From NCBI GenBank assembly GCA_021234155.1, contig JAJEKV010000005.1:14877468-14941467 (forward strand): a stretch of 64,000 bases of DNA. Reading direction: 5' to 3'. The translations under genes and the position numbers were made by a program. Numbering within the stretch: the first letter of the stretch is position 1; every line of letters starts with the position of its first letter. The notes below the pieces were generated by a model. It worked only from the letters and a program-made list of their open reading frames with translations, was not told the origin of the DNA and made no database searches. The stretch is from Isoetes taiwanensis. Lineage: Eukaryota > Streptophyta > Lycopodiopsida > Isoetales > Isoetaceae. Shown here one piece after another: positions 46,128-56,933 of the stretch.

Positions 46128-46193
46128 GATCACACGAAGTGAAACCCTTCATAAGCTTTTAAAGCGCGTGTGCAGATCTCGCGTGGTGTGATA
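46128..46193. promoter_or_regulatory. Interrupted palindrome P1, right arm
   Basis: GATCACACGAAGTGAAAC and CTCGCGTGGTGTGATAC bound this mirror copy of 39,213-39,276. It lies upstream of the TATA box of gene a at 46,325. Confidence 0.6.
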
Positions 46194-46324
46194 CAGTGTA
46201 CTTAGAATAGTTAATGTGTTCCAGCGGACAGTACCATTAATGTGTTCTAGCGGACAGCCGACTTAATTCGCTCGACACGTGCGACAGCAGCCGACTGTAT
46301 TTAATATGTTCAAGCGCTAATATG

Positions 46325-46332
46325 TATAAATT
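46325..46332 (+). promoter_or_regulatory. TATA box of C-gene a, right copy, separated from its gene
   Basis: TATAAATT is followed within 20 bases by the 3.9-kb insertion. The ATG it should serve is at 50,372. Confidence 0.6.
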
Positions 46333-46350
46333 GAGGTCCTTGCATTGTGC

Positions 46351-49300
46351 CCCGGGGGGTTCACCTTTTTTTTCGGTACAAAACATGTGCGTGGGCGATG
46401 AAGGGGTTTTTTTGCCATTTTCAAGTACGTATACCTAAGGAGCGTCTTACGTTTTGGCGCCGGACCTGCTGTATATCCACGGTTTCAGGGCGCTTTCGCT
46501 GCAGGTGGAGGGACTTAGAAATACGTTAAGGGGGCTTAGATGCTTTGATCAAAACTGGAGGACAGATACGTTTAAGGGTGCTTGCATTTCCGGAGTTATG
46601 TTTTGAAATTTTTTTTTCCCTTACAGTTTTTGCCTCAGAAAACCTGTTTTTGCCTTGCTCTCTGCTTATTTGACGGAGTTTCGACCCGGAGCTTTACTCT
46701 AGAAAATGTTGTTTGATGATTTTGAACACCTGGCATTATATTGTGTGACATAAATCAGCATGGCAACTCATTTCCAGCATCGTGGCATTTAACGTTTAGA
46801 GTTTGTTGCTGCGTGGAGCTTCAGAGCGGCCATGGCTTGAAGCCTAGAGCTTGAATCCGGATCTTGGAGCTGTAGCACATTTCAGGTTTTGAGTCTTTCT
46901 TTCTTTCTCTGTTTTCCCTCCTCTGTCTCATACATTGCTCTCCATCATCTGACTTCTCAAGCTTTTGCATTCGATTTGGTGCACTGTAGGTTCTGAATGG
47001 TAGAGCTCCAACAACTTCGTCCGGCAAATCATCAGTGTAAACATGCATGCTCCTGTTCTTTCATATTTTTTATGCAATCTCTTCAAAGTTGCTTTGCCTT
47101 TTATCGAAATTTCTCTGCAAGTGCATACCAGATTCACGTTTTCTTGCTTGCTTGCATCCTAATCTGTACTTAGATCTGCTACTTTTAGAGTGTTTGGAGT
47201 GTTTGAGCTCAGCAAGGTATGAGACTGCATTTATCTTGCTAATATCTTTGCTACTATTTATGCGTTTGCATTTTTCTAATTCTAACAAACATATGCTTTT
47301 GAATCTATTGCAGGAACATCCCTTTCGGGGCTTGAACAAGATCGTTTCTTGAATATCTCTTGATTGCCAACGGAGTTGTAGCCCAGCTTTTTATTTCTTA
47401 TCCATCAAATAGATTCATTGCTTCTTTATTTCCTTGGCCTTCCAAATGGCTTCATTGCTATGGACATATCGAAGAAACAGGTATGGCATATAGATTTTGT
47501 CATTACTTTTTGCAAGTTTTACAGGTAAACTCTTATTTGCCTTGTTTCAGTTTAGCCTTAGTGTGATTTTTTTTAAGTGAATCAATGTGCATGTGCACGA
47601 ACTAGAGTCTGCTATCCTTGCAAATGAGGTTTCAGCACCATATTTTATTCCAAGATAAAGCTTCTATTCTCCATAAGCCTCAATTCAATTTATAATGCTT
47701 TAATTTATAAATTTATAATGCTTGAAGCTTGCAGAACAACGGCAACATTGAATTTCGCTTTGATGTGGTTTCTGAAGAACTGTGGTGCTGGCTTCAAGTT
47801 TATTACAGAAGAATCTTCCCACTAGCCTCTATCTTTTTTCTCTTGCTTTCAACTTTGATATATGAATACAACCATCCATGATGCCAAAAGTTTGGAATAA
47901 AACCTAATGTTTTGCATTCTTTTTACGCAAGAACAGATCCATCCTTTCAGATTAGACTCCCGCAGTAGATGGGCTCTTGGAAATCACGATTTGGAAGATG
48001 TCTTCTCCATAAGCCTCAATTCAATTTATAATGCTTCAATTTATAATGCTTGAAGCTTGCAGAACAACGGCAACATTGAATTTCGCTTTGATGTGGTTTC
48101 TTAAGAACTGTGGTGCTGGCTTCAAGTTTATTACAGAAGAATCTTCCCACTAGCCCTTATCTTTTTTCTCTTGCTTTCAACTTTGATATATGAATACTTT
48201 CTTGCTTTCAACTTTCTGTCATTTATCTGCTAATATTTATGCGTTTGCATTTTTCTAATTCTAACTAATGTATGCTTTAAATCTATTGCAGGAGACCATA
48301 GCAAATGGTATGGCCAAAATCAGAATTCGTGGTTTATATATTTTCTGTCATTATCACCATTTGGAAAATCACATGCCTTCTGCTCCTCAAGAGTAAGCAC
48401 TAAAGGTATATCATGAGTCTTTATGCTCACTCTAAATCAAGAAAATAACATTTTTTAATGCTCTTCATCTTTGTGGTAAATACGAATGGTGAAAATATCA
48501 TTGATCCCTTGTGCTTGCCCATTTAGGAGCTGTGAGGATGCTTACAAAATTTAGATTATCAGAACATTGTTCAACAACAAAATGCGGGTTTTAGAAAACT
48601 AAGATAGGCCCTTGGTGATATGTGCTCTGTTGTAAGGTGCATAAAGTTTGTAGCATGTTAGATTATATTTTGGTTTTTATGGTGAGACAGTGGGAACATC
48701 TAAACATAATCTTTACATCCTGATTTCTTAGGTCGAGTCATAGTTAATACTATGATTGTCTTCTAATTTGTGACCATCTCAAAAAGATAAATCTGGAGGG
48801 CAACAGAAATTGACTGTACGTCAAGATTCCCTACATCAACACTTCTTCCATCAGAAGATTTTGCAGTTTGGGGAGAAGAACAGTGAAACATCCTACCTCC
48901 AACAATGGAAAGCCACATGACTTTAGTTTTATAGATAAGTATGTAGCAACGATGGAATATATTAAATGCTTAAGTGGATGCTTGACACGATTTAATGAAG
49001 GTTGACACGATGTTGTATTGTTTGCTGGAAGGTTTCATTTCCATTATCTGCATTTCATTTCCAGTTGCACGTCTCGAAAGAAGCTGAGATCTTTTATATC
49101 TATATTGAGCCAACAAAATAAATTTTCTCTGGAAGGTTTGCTTGCTATGCAACACTTGGTTCCAATATTTAGTGATCTACTATATAACACTTGGTCACAG
49201 ATATATATGTTTCTTCTGCCTTAGATTAGATTAGGCCATTTCAAAGCATTTGAGATAGGATAAAGTAGTCATAGAGAAGGCCAACTAATGGCCATGCATT

Positions 49301-50281
49301 TAAATATGTAAATTCATAATAAATGTCATTTGAAAAGACTCAATAAATGACTCACAACAATGCAATAGTCAGAATTAAATAAACAAGATGAAGGTTGTAC
49401 TATAAAAGAGTTGCAATGCACTCAATAGTGCAATCTATCAATACTGCATTTATTTATATGTTATAAAAATTGAGAATTCATAAAATAAGGTGTTTATCAT
49501 TTAAATGAATTGTAAAATAAGGTGTTTATCATTTAAATGAATTGGCCCCGTAATATGGTCCTAAACTTTGGCATGTAAATAATGCTAATCTCATCAAGTT
49601 CCAATCATTTTATGCCTTTATAATAAAACACAACTAACTATATGTAGATTGGAAAGTAGAAATGTCACATATTAGAGTCCTTAGTCATAATAATAATACG
49701 AGTTGGAAGTGTATGGGATGTCTTACATTAAACACCCATATAAACACATGCCAGACATTAGCCCGACAACGCCAAGTAAACACCCATATAAACACATGCC
49801 CTGACATTAGCCCGGCAACGCCGGGCACACGTCGAAAACCTATTAACACAATAATAGAATCTATTAACCCTATTAACTATTAACCCAATAAAAAAATCTA
49901 TTAACCCTGTTGGTTGGTGTTCCCTGCTTTTCTTTTTTTCAGTGACCACCATTGAACTAAGAGGGACCATTGAACCATTGAACCCTAAACCTTCATGGAG
50001 CTCTACAGTCCTCTAGTCCTATGCAAAATTAGGAGGCTGAATGTAAATATAAGGTAGAGGGTAGGCTACATTAGTGATATCCTGACGTAAAAATAAGGTT
50101 AAGGGTAGGGTCAATGGGGATTGGACTAGGCGTAAAAGTATGGAATCAGGTATTATTTTTCACAAACACCAGACTGTATACATAGGGGTTTCTATGGGGG
50201 GAGAGCCGTATACGGAGGGGTTTCTCCCGACCCCTGGAACGCACATGCCATATCCCCTTTACATAGAGGTGAACCCCCCGG
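46351..50281. mobile_element. 3.9-kb Mutator-like element inserted in the right C arm
   Basis: The ends CCCGGGGGGTTCACCT and AGGTGAACCCCCCGG are inverted. GCATTGTGC flanks both sides (46,342-46,350 and 50,282-50,290). The left arm preserves the empty site with a single copy (GCACAATGC at about 39,055-39,063), which proves an insertion. Base sharing leaves 8 or 9 bp as the duplication length; 9 bp matches the related MITE at 4426 and Mutator-like elements. No transposase is seen. The interior resembles non-coding transcribed plant DNA with a large internal duplication. Confidence 0.88.
47669..48292. repeat. Internal direct duplications in the 3.9-kb element
   Basis: About 200 bp starting CTCCATAAGCCTCAATTCAA at 47,669 recurs from 48,005 to about 48,198. 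A ~60-bp stretch (TTATGCGTTTGCATTTTTCT to ATTGCAGGA) at about 47,258-47,314 recurs at 48,237-48,292. Both copies of the second end in splice-acceptor-like TATTGCAGGA. Duplicated exon-intron borders of a captured gene are possible. Confidence 0.75.
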
Positions 50282-50371
50282 GCATTGTGCTCCTTCTGCC
50301 GGTTAGAGTCTTCGCTCCCTTCATCGCTCCCTTCACTTCTATAATCTTAACGTCCCTCCCATTTGTCATCT

Positions 50372-50512
50372 ATGGCCTCCACATCCTCTACCGCTAATAA
50401 GGGAAAACGCCCGAGGATAGAACTCCCTTCTGACATAGTGTTGGATGTTCTAATGAAGAGGTTGAAGGAGCAAGATGATCTTCTAAAGAGGAATGCCATT
50501 ACAATTCAATAG
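50372..50512 (+). pseudogene. C-gene a, right copy, truncated
   Basis: It reads MASTSSTANKGKRPRIELPS, DIVLDVLMKRLKEQDDLLKR and NAITIQ to a TAG stop at 50,510. The homologous text continues beyond it (KEEENEFNLLMLRSQERHIR) to the arm border at about 50,570. The stop differs from the one in the left copy. The promoter is 4 kb away because of the insertion at 46,351-50,281. Confidence 0.6.
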
Positions 50513-50620
50513 AAAGAAGAAGAAAATGAATTCAACCTTCTCATGCTTCGTAGCCAGGAGAGGCATATCAGGCGCTTTGTCCTATTGCTAGCTAGCTAGA
50601 CAATCCCTTAAACAAGCAGC

Positions 50621-52327
50621 ATGGCTTCGAAAGAGAGAGCAGAAGTTAACTTAGTGGCAACATAGGCATTTCGTGTCTTAAATAGAGCCACAAATAGAGT
50701 CGCAACCAGCAGAGGCATTGGTGTCTCAAATATAGTCGCAACCTGAATCATCTTCTGCACCACCGCACATCAAAAAAAAGTAGACCACAATAAGCATGGT
50801 CTGCTTTGAGATCAGAATTCATGAATTGGTTATGTAATCGACTTTGCAATGTCTCAGCCCAGAATCTGGAATCGATTACCAACAGTGAGAAAGGGTGGCT
50901 AGACTACCACGTAGAACTTGCTAAAGATGTCGAGAGGACTTTTCAACCTCGAATGATAGCTCTAGAGCCTGGAAAGGGTGAGCAAGAGAGGTACACATGG
51001 ATAGTGGGCAATATTAACCGCACTACTGGGAATATGATCACGGAAGTTGCAAATTTAAATAGCATTGCCTGAGGCTAGAGCTTAAAGAAAAAGCCATCAC
51101 GTGTAATGCGGCTTGGAGCAACAAAAAGTTGAAGAAAGAAGCCCACCAACCCCCTCACCTTGTTAAGGAAGTGTTGGCATAAACAATAGAGCCAAGCATC
51201 CTGGTGAGACAGATAGGGAGTGGGAAGCTCGTAGAAGAGCGGATGCTAAGACAACATGGTTTGCAAAAGTAGATTCGTCGCAGATAATAAATAGACAAAG
51301 AATTGGTTCTGGTTCATATGGGACGGTGCATAAATGCAATATTTTGGGTTCTAGTTTTATTAAGGATGAACCATATTACGTAACATTTCAGAACAATAAT
51401 TTTCAGCCAGGTATAGATCCTAATAAGCTAGTGGAAGCTATGTTGAAACACATGAGGGAGTCTGGGATGCAGGTTAGGCATGGATGTATAATACGCTACA
51501 TTGGTAGCACTACCGGCTTAGAGAGATAGGGCTTAATTTTTCCTTTTTGGAATGGAGGTTCTTTGGCAAGCTTCTTTACAAGCCGTGGGTGCAATGCTTT
51601 TGATGATCTTGCATTTAAAAAGTTAGGAGCTGTCCCCAGAGTTGAGACCGACTTGATGCGCCTTGAGGATCGCAGAAGAAAAGAGTTATTTGTTGCCTCT
51701 AGGGTTGGGGACTTGTCTATGTCATTCGACAGCGGCCTACAAAAACTTCATCAAGAAAGGTATTTGCATATGGACTTTCATCCAGGCAATGTGATGCTTC
51801 ATTTTGAGTATGGAAAGGAGAAGGGATGCATTGATCCTCAGGCTGTTTATATTGGCATTTGTGACTGCAGTGAATCTAGGCTGATGGGCGAGACAGTGGA
51901 AGTGAAGCGGTGGCATTACAAGGGTTTGGATGGCGAGGGTAAGAAAAGAATTGAGATTGAAAGGGCGAGGCATCCATATATGCAGGATGATCTTTATTAT
52001 GGTAATGGCTCAAAGATGGTGGCTACAAAGATTGACTTTGACTTGCACGGGGCGGCGTATATTGTGTATTATTTGGCTGATTTTGGTAGTAAGCACTCCT
52101 ACATGAAGTCGATAGGAAGCGTCGAGTAGCAAGCTAGGCACCGGAGAATGTGCGACTATTTGAAACATTGTGTTGAGTCACGAATGAGAGACAAGACACA
52201 AAAATTTGATTTGGCCCAGCTACTTGACAACATGCGGAGCAATTGGCATTGCTCTCCAATGACATGCACGAGGCCACCATTGAAATCAGATTGGATTCTT
52301 CAACTTAGCCACAGTGGAACGATGTAG
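50621..52327 (+). pseudogene. K1 protein-kinase-like gene, broken
   Basis: The frame starts MASKERAEVNLVAT and meets a stop, then continues past RPEFMNWLCNRLCNVSAQNL. After about 200 residues comes a kinase-like domain. The Gly-rich loop IGSGSYGTVHKC is at about 51,302-51,337, and the catalytic-loop equivalent YLHMDFHPGNVMLH is at about 51,757-51,798 (H-x-D-x-x-P-x-N, with HMD for HRD). A VYIGICDCSESRLMGE segment follows where DFG is expected, and there D-x-G has become DCS. The C-terminal lobe runs to ILQLSHSGTM. Stops at 50,663 and 51,529 and several frameshifts inactivate it. The HPGN loop also resembles atypical, APH-like kinases. The substrate is unknown. Confidence 0.6.
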
Positions 52328-52607
52328 ACCAAGCTGGACCTAGTCACGTTTACGTGCATGTCCCGTTATTTACACGACACCTAAATCCACATCCAACATT
52401 CATGTATATAATATTCGAAAGAAGGTTATTGAACGCTTGTTTTTATTTAACATTATTGAAAAATTATTCTCCATATATGTAGCTCTTATTTTAGTATTTT
52501 CGAATTGTGAAATTGCTTGCAAGTTGTTTATTGTGTGCTTTTTTTATATGTCGCAGCTAACAAAAATTATAAAAACAAAAAGCACATCTCGACAAGTCAG
52601 CACCATT

Positions 52608-53536
52608 ATATCTCATCAACAGCATAACGAGAATGACCAATCTCCTTCCAGCATGGGCACACCACACAGGAAATGCCATCGCATTCATTTTCAGTGCCTT
52701 CGCATTTGAGAGCCCCTCTCCTTTCTTGCAAAACGTGGAAGACGAGCTAGAATTGTCAGCTGCTCGGCAAGTGGAGAGAGCAGCAGAACATGGAAAAGCG
52801 AATGAGTATTGCACGACTGAGCTAGTAAGGCTGCGTGCAATGGAAGATGTATCTAAGAGAGAAAATTGCATGATCACAAAGGTGCATAACGTATCCGGCG
52901 AGAGAGGACCAAGCTATTGTCCGCAGGGAGCGGACTACGATGATGTGATGACAAATTTGAACAAGAATGAGTTTGAAAGGGATTGGCCCAATAAGTGGAG
53001 TAAGTATAAAGCTCATGAGTGCAAGATTGCTGTGGTGCGAGCAAAAGTAGTGGAGTGGCATGTCTAAGTGAAGGGACACCTACCCCACAATAGTGATTTC
53101 AGTGAGTTTTGAACAACAAGTATACTATGAGCTTGTGAAGGAAGTGCCTGTAAATTATGCCAGTAGAAAATGGAGGCAAGGAAGTGGTAGGGGCAGCACC
53201 AAGAGGGTTAAGCATATGGAAGATAGCGAGAGCGGGCTGCATGGTGAGCCTGTCACCATTACATACCTACATGTTGATGCTATTCGACTTTTGGAAGTGG
53301 CAGGGGTAGCCTCGGCTGGAGCCATCAATGCACTTGTAGACATTCGGGCCCAATTAGAGAATGAGAGAAGTCGGAACCTAACCCTTTCTGAAGAGAATAT
53401 TCACTTAAACGACCGTATCGATGGGTTTGAGAAGATGGCAGCCAAATTAGAGGACACTAAATGGAAACTAGCGGCATTGAACAGAGAGGTGATGCAACGA
53501 CCACTTACACAACCTAACAAGATCGTTGGACTCTGA
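52608..53536 (+). pseudogene. K1 second gene: coiled-coil protein, broken
   Basis: The start codon is ATA here but ATG in K2. The frame continues SHQQHNENDQ and, after a shift, PSPFLQNVEDELELSAARQV, then GERGPSYCPQGADYDDVMTN and KWSKYKAHECKIAVVRAKVV. A stop at about 53,065 follows, then FEQQVYYELVKEVPVNYASR and a C-terminal coiled coil (ALVDIRAQLENERSRNLTLS) to 53,536. Basic and heptad-rich parts suggest a nucleic-acid-binding or scaffolding role, but no family is recognised. It follows the kinase gene by about 280 bases. Confidence 0.5.
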
Positions 53537-53829
53537 TCCTTTTAGGGTGACTTCTGAGCAGTCAATTGTATATTTCCCTCGTGAGTACTTGTATGACAGC
53601 CAGTGGGAGGAGCTAAAGGCTGTTGATTATAGACATTATGTGTGGTGTGCTAACAGCTTACTCAAAAGATGACTCGGATATCGACGAAGCGATTTGGGGA
53701 TGCAGATATTATTATAGTAGGAAGAAAGCTAAACCAGCACACCACACACAATGTCTATAATAAACAGCCTTTATCTCCTCCCACTGGCTGTCATACAAGT
53801 ACTCACGAGTGAGATATACAATTGGGTTA

Positions 53830-54615
53830 GGTTCCGACTTCTCTCATTCTCTAATTGAGCTCGAATGTCTACAAGCTCATTGACAGCTCTAGCGAAGGAT
53901 ACCCCACCCCAGCCACTTCCAAAAGTCGAATAGCATCAGCAAGTAGGTATGCAATGGTGACAGGCTCACCATGCGGCCCGCTCTCGCTAGCTTCCATATG
54001 CTTTTGATGCTGCCACTACCACTTCCTTGCCTCCATTTTCTACTGACATAATTTACAGGCACTTCCTTTACAAGCTCATAGTATACTTGCTGGCCAAAAC
54101 TCATACTGAACTCACTATTATGGGGTAGGTGTCCCTTCACTTGAATATGCCTCTCCGATGCTTTTTGCTCGCACCACAGCAATCTTGCACTCACAAGCTT
54201 TATACTTACCCCTCTGATTGGGCCAATCCCTTTCCAACTCTTCTTGTTCAAATTCGTCATCACATCATCGTAGTCCGCTCCCTGCGGACAATAACCTGGT
54301 CCTCTCTCGCCAGCTACGTTATGCACCTCTGTGATCATGCAATTTTCTTAGATACATCTTCCATCGCACGTAGCCTTAGTAGCTCAGTCGTGCGATTCCG
54401 CTGCTCCGCGTGTCGAGCAACTTGACATGTTCTGCTGCTCTCTCCACTTGCCGAGTAGCTAACAATTCTATCTCATCTTCCATGTTTTGCAAGAAAGGAG
54501 AGAGGGTCCTTAAATACGAAGGCACTGAAAACGAATGCGAACGCATTTCCTGCTGTTGTGGTGTACCCATGCTGGAAGGAGTTTGGTCATTCTCGTTATG
54601 CTGTTGATGAGACAT
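53830..54615 (-). pseudogene. K2 second gene, 3-prime deleted
   Basis: The ATG at 54,615 gives MSHQQHNENDQTPSSMGTPQ, then PFLQNMEDEIELLATRQVER. A frame change near 54,400 leads to GERGPGYCPQGADYDDVMTN and FGQQVYYELVKEVPVNYVSR. The C-terminal coiled coil is lost at a short junction (CCTAACCC|AATTGTAT) present in this copy only. It shows that the ancestral start was ATG. Confidence 0.5.
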
Positions 54616-54762
54616 AATGGTACTGGCTTGTCGAGATGTGCTTTGACTTCTTATTTTTATAATTTTTGAGCTGCGACATATAAAAAAAGCACACAATAAA
54701 CAACTTGCAAGCAATTTCACAATTCGAAAATACGAAAAAAGGAGGTACATTAGAATAATTTC

Positions 54763-56340
54763 TCAATACTGTACATCGTCCCTACTGTGGCCAAGTTGAA
54801 GAATCCAATCTGATTCCAATTGTGGCCTCATGCACGGCATTGGAGAGCAATGCCAACTGCTCCGCATGGTGTCAAGTAGCTGGGCCAAATCAAATTTTCG
54901 TGTCTTGTCTCTCATTGACGACTCAATGCAATGTTTCAAGTAGTCGTACATTCTCCAATGTCTAGCTTGCTGTTCGATGGCTCCTATTGACTCCATCTAG
55001 GAGTGCTTACTAGCAAAATTAGCCAAGTAATATACAATATACGCTGCCCCATGTAAGTCAAAGTCAACTCTTGTAACCACCGTCTTTGACCATTACCATA
55101 ATAAAGATCATCATGCATATGTGGATGCCTCGCCCTTTCAATCTCAATTCTTTTCTTAACCTCGCCATCCAAACCCATGTAATGCCACCGATTCACTTCC
55201 ACTGTCTCGCCCATCAGCCTAGATTCACCCTAATCACAAATGACAATATAAACAGCATGAGGATCAATGCGTCCCTTCTCCTTTCCATACTCAAAATGAA
55301 GCAACACATTGCCCGGATGCAAATCCATATGCAAATACCTTCCTTGATGAAGTTTTCGCAGGCCGCTGCAGAATGACATAGCCAAGTCCCCAACCCTGGA
55401 GGCAACAAATAACTCTTTCCTTCTGCGCTCCTCAAGGCCCATCAAGTCAGTCTCAACTCTGGGGACAACTCCTAACTTTTTAAACGCAAGCTCAACAAAA
55501 GCATTGCACCCATGGCTTGTAAAAAAGCTTGCCAAAGAACCTCCATTCCAAGAAGGAAAAATTAAGTCCTGCCTCTCTAAACCGGTAGTGCTACCAATGC
55601 AGCGTATTATACATCCATGCTTAACCTACATCCCAGACTCCTTCATGTTTTTCAGCATAGCTTCCATTAGCTTATTGGGATTTGTAACTGTCTGAAAATT
55701 ATTGTTCTGAAACTTTACGCAATATGGTTCATCCTTAGAATCCAAAATATTGCATTTATGCACCGACCCATATGAACCAGAACCAATTCTATCTATTTAT
55801 TATCTGCGACGAATCTACTTTTGCAAACCAGGTTGTCTTAGCATCCACTCTTCTACGAGCTTCCCACTCCCTATCCGTCTCACCAGGACGTTTGACTCTT
55901 GTTATTTGTGCCAACACTTCCTTAACAAGGTGAGGGGGTTGGTGGGCTTCTTTCTTCAACTTTTTGTTGCTCCAAACCGCATTCGACGTGATGGCTTTTT
56001 CTTTGAGCTCTAGCCTCAGGCAGTGACTATTGAAATTTGCAACTTCCGTGATCATATTCCCAGTAGTGCGGCTAATATTGCCCACTAATTCAGGCTCTAG
56101 AGCTATCATTCGAGGTTTAAAAGTCCTCTCGACATCTTTAGCAAGTCCTGCATGGTAGTCTAGCCACCTTTCTCACTGTTGGTAATCGATTCCAGATCCT
56201 AGGCTGAGACATTGCAAAGTCGATTACATAACCTATTTATAAATTCTGGTCTCAAAGCATACCATGCTTGTTGTAGTCTACGTTTTTTTCTGCGGGGTGG
56301 TGCAGAAGAGGACTCGGGTTGCGGCTCAATTTGAGACACC
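54763..56340 (-). pseudogene. K2 kinase-like gene, main part
   Basis: This is the mirror copy of K1. It keeps the catalytic-loop equivalent as YLHMDLHPGNVLLH (about 55,342-55,301) and VYIVICD, then a stop where K1 reads C, then ESRLMGETVEVNRWHYMGL. The N-terminal part (LELKEKAITSNAVWSNKKLK, then ETDREWEARRRVDAKTTW) is open from about 56,110 to 55,790. Relative to K1 it lacks about nine residues after ALEPE (KGEQERYTW in K1). Its first ~130 bases lie beyond the CACTA element, at 60,966-61,062. Confidence 0.6.
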
Positions 56341-56374
56341 AATCACTACTAGAGAACGAGCTATTAACGACGTC

Positions 56375-56700
56375 GGTTTGCGACGTACGGCAAACGTCGA
56401 CGTCGCAAAATAATCGCGCGTTCTTAAAACGTCGCTAAGATTTTTTCATGACGTCGCATGTGCGACGTGCCACGTCGGATTACAAACGTCCAGGCAGACG
56501 TCGCAATGGCCTACGTTGCAACAGCAACGCACCACGTCGGAATTGCAACGCGCCACGTCGCATGGGCAACCTGTAACGTCGTTTATACAATGCGACGTCG
56601 CATATGAAATGTCTGACGTAGTTCATGCGACGTCGCGTTGCATGTGCGACGTGACACGTTGTATGTTCAACATCTGTCGTAACACATGCGACGTCACGAG
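56375..56700. repeat. Left subterminal CACTA repeats (ACGTCGC/GCGACGT)
   Basis: More than a dozen copies of GACGTCGCA or TGCGACGT in both orientations occur within 330 bp. The right subterminal region (60,505-60,950) has the same motif. Confidence 0.85.
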
Positions 56701-56933
56701 TTTACCCAGTCATGGAGATGATGTGAAGAAGATTATTCAGGCAACTGGCCTTGGTTACAAGAGCATTCATGCATGTCCAAATGATTGCATGATCTTCTAT
56801 CCTCCTGAAACATTTAGCAAAACTACGCATTGTATGGTGTGCAATGCCTCTAGGTACAAAAATGATATGCAAGGTAAGAACGTACCTGAGAAGATGGTTC
56901 GCCATTTCCCATTGCTTTCCTCTGATACTTTTG
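56700..56933 (+). pseudogene. CACTA TnpD (transposase family tnp2) fragment
   Basis: The frame SHGDDVKKIIQATGLGYKSI, HACPNDCMIFYPPETFSKTT, HCMVCNASRYKNDMQG and VPEKMVRHFPL matches the Cys-rich region of plant CACTA transposases. Those typically have an IHACPNDC motif, then C-x-x-C with SRYK, and a PLI/FPL segment. The DDE catalytic part is absent. It identifies the superfamily independently of the ends. Confidence 0.8.

Larger units (their letters stand above)
38788..50570. repeat. C palindrome: giant inverted repeat with mirrored small genes
   Basis: The left arm (38,788-42,424) and right arm (42,892-46,350, continuing at 50,291-50,570 after a 3.9-kb insertion) are inverted copies of about 3.6-3.7 kb. 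They are separated by a 467-bp spacer (42,425-42,891). Gene order is mirrored: a, b, c, e read leftwards and d rightwards in the left arm, and the reverse holds in the right arm. Divergence is small and consists of scattered substitutions and short indels. The arm edges are where homology stops: left of GATATGCCTCTCC at about 38,790, and right of GGCATATCA at about 50,570. Confidence 0.9.
50585..56340. repeat. K palindrome 1: K1 forward and K2 reverse, tail to tail
   Basis: K1 (50,585-53,652) and K2 (53,733-56,340, continuing at 60,966-61,062 after a CACTA insertion) are inverted copies around an ~80-bp loop (53,653-53,732). The stem at the loop is ATTATAGACATT with its complement, then the GTGTGGTGTGCT/AGCACACCACAC pair. 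K2 has lost about 190 bp of the second gene near 53,830. Confidence 0.88.
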
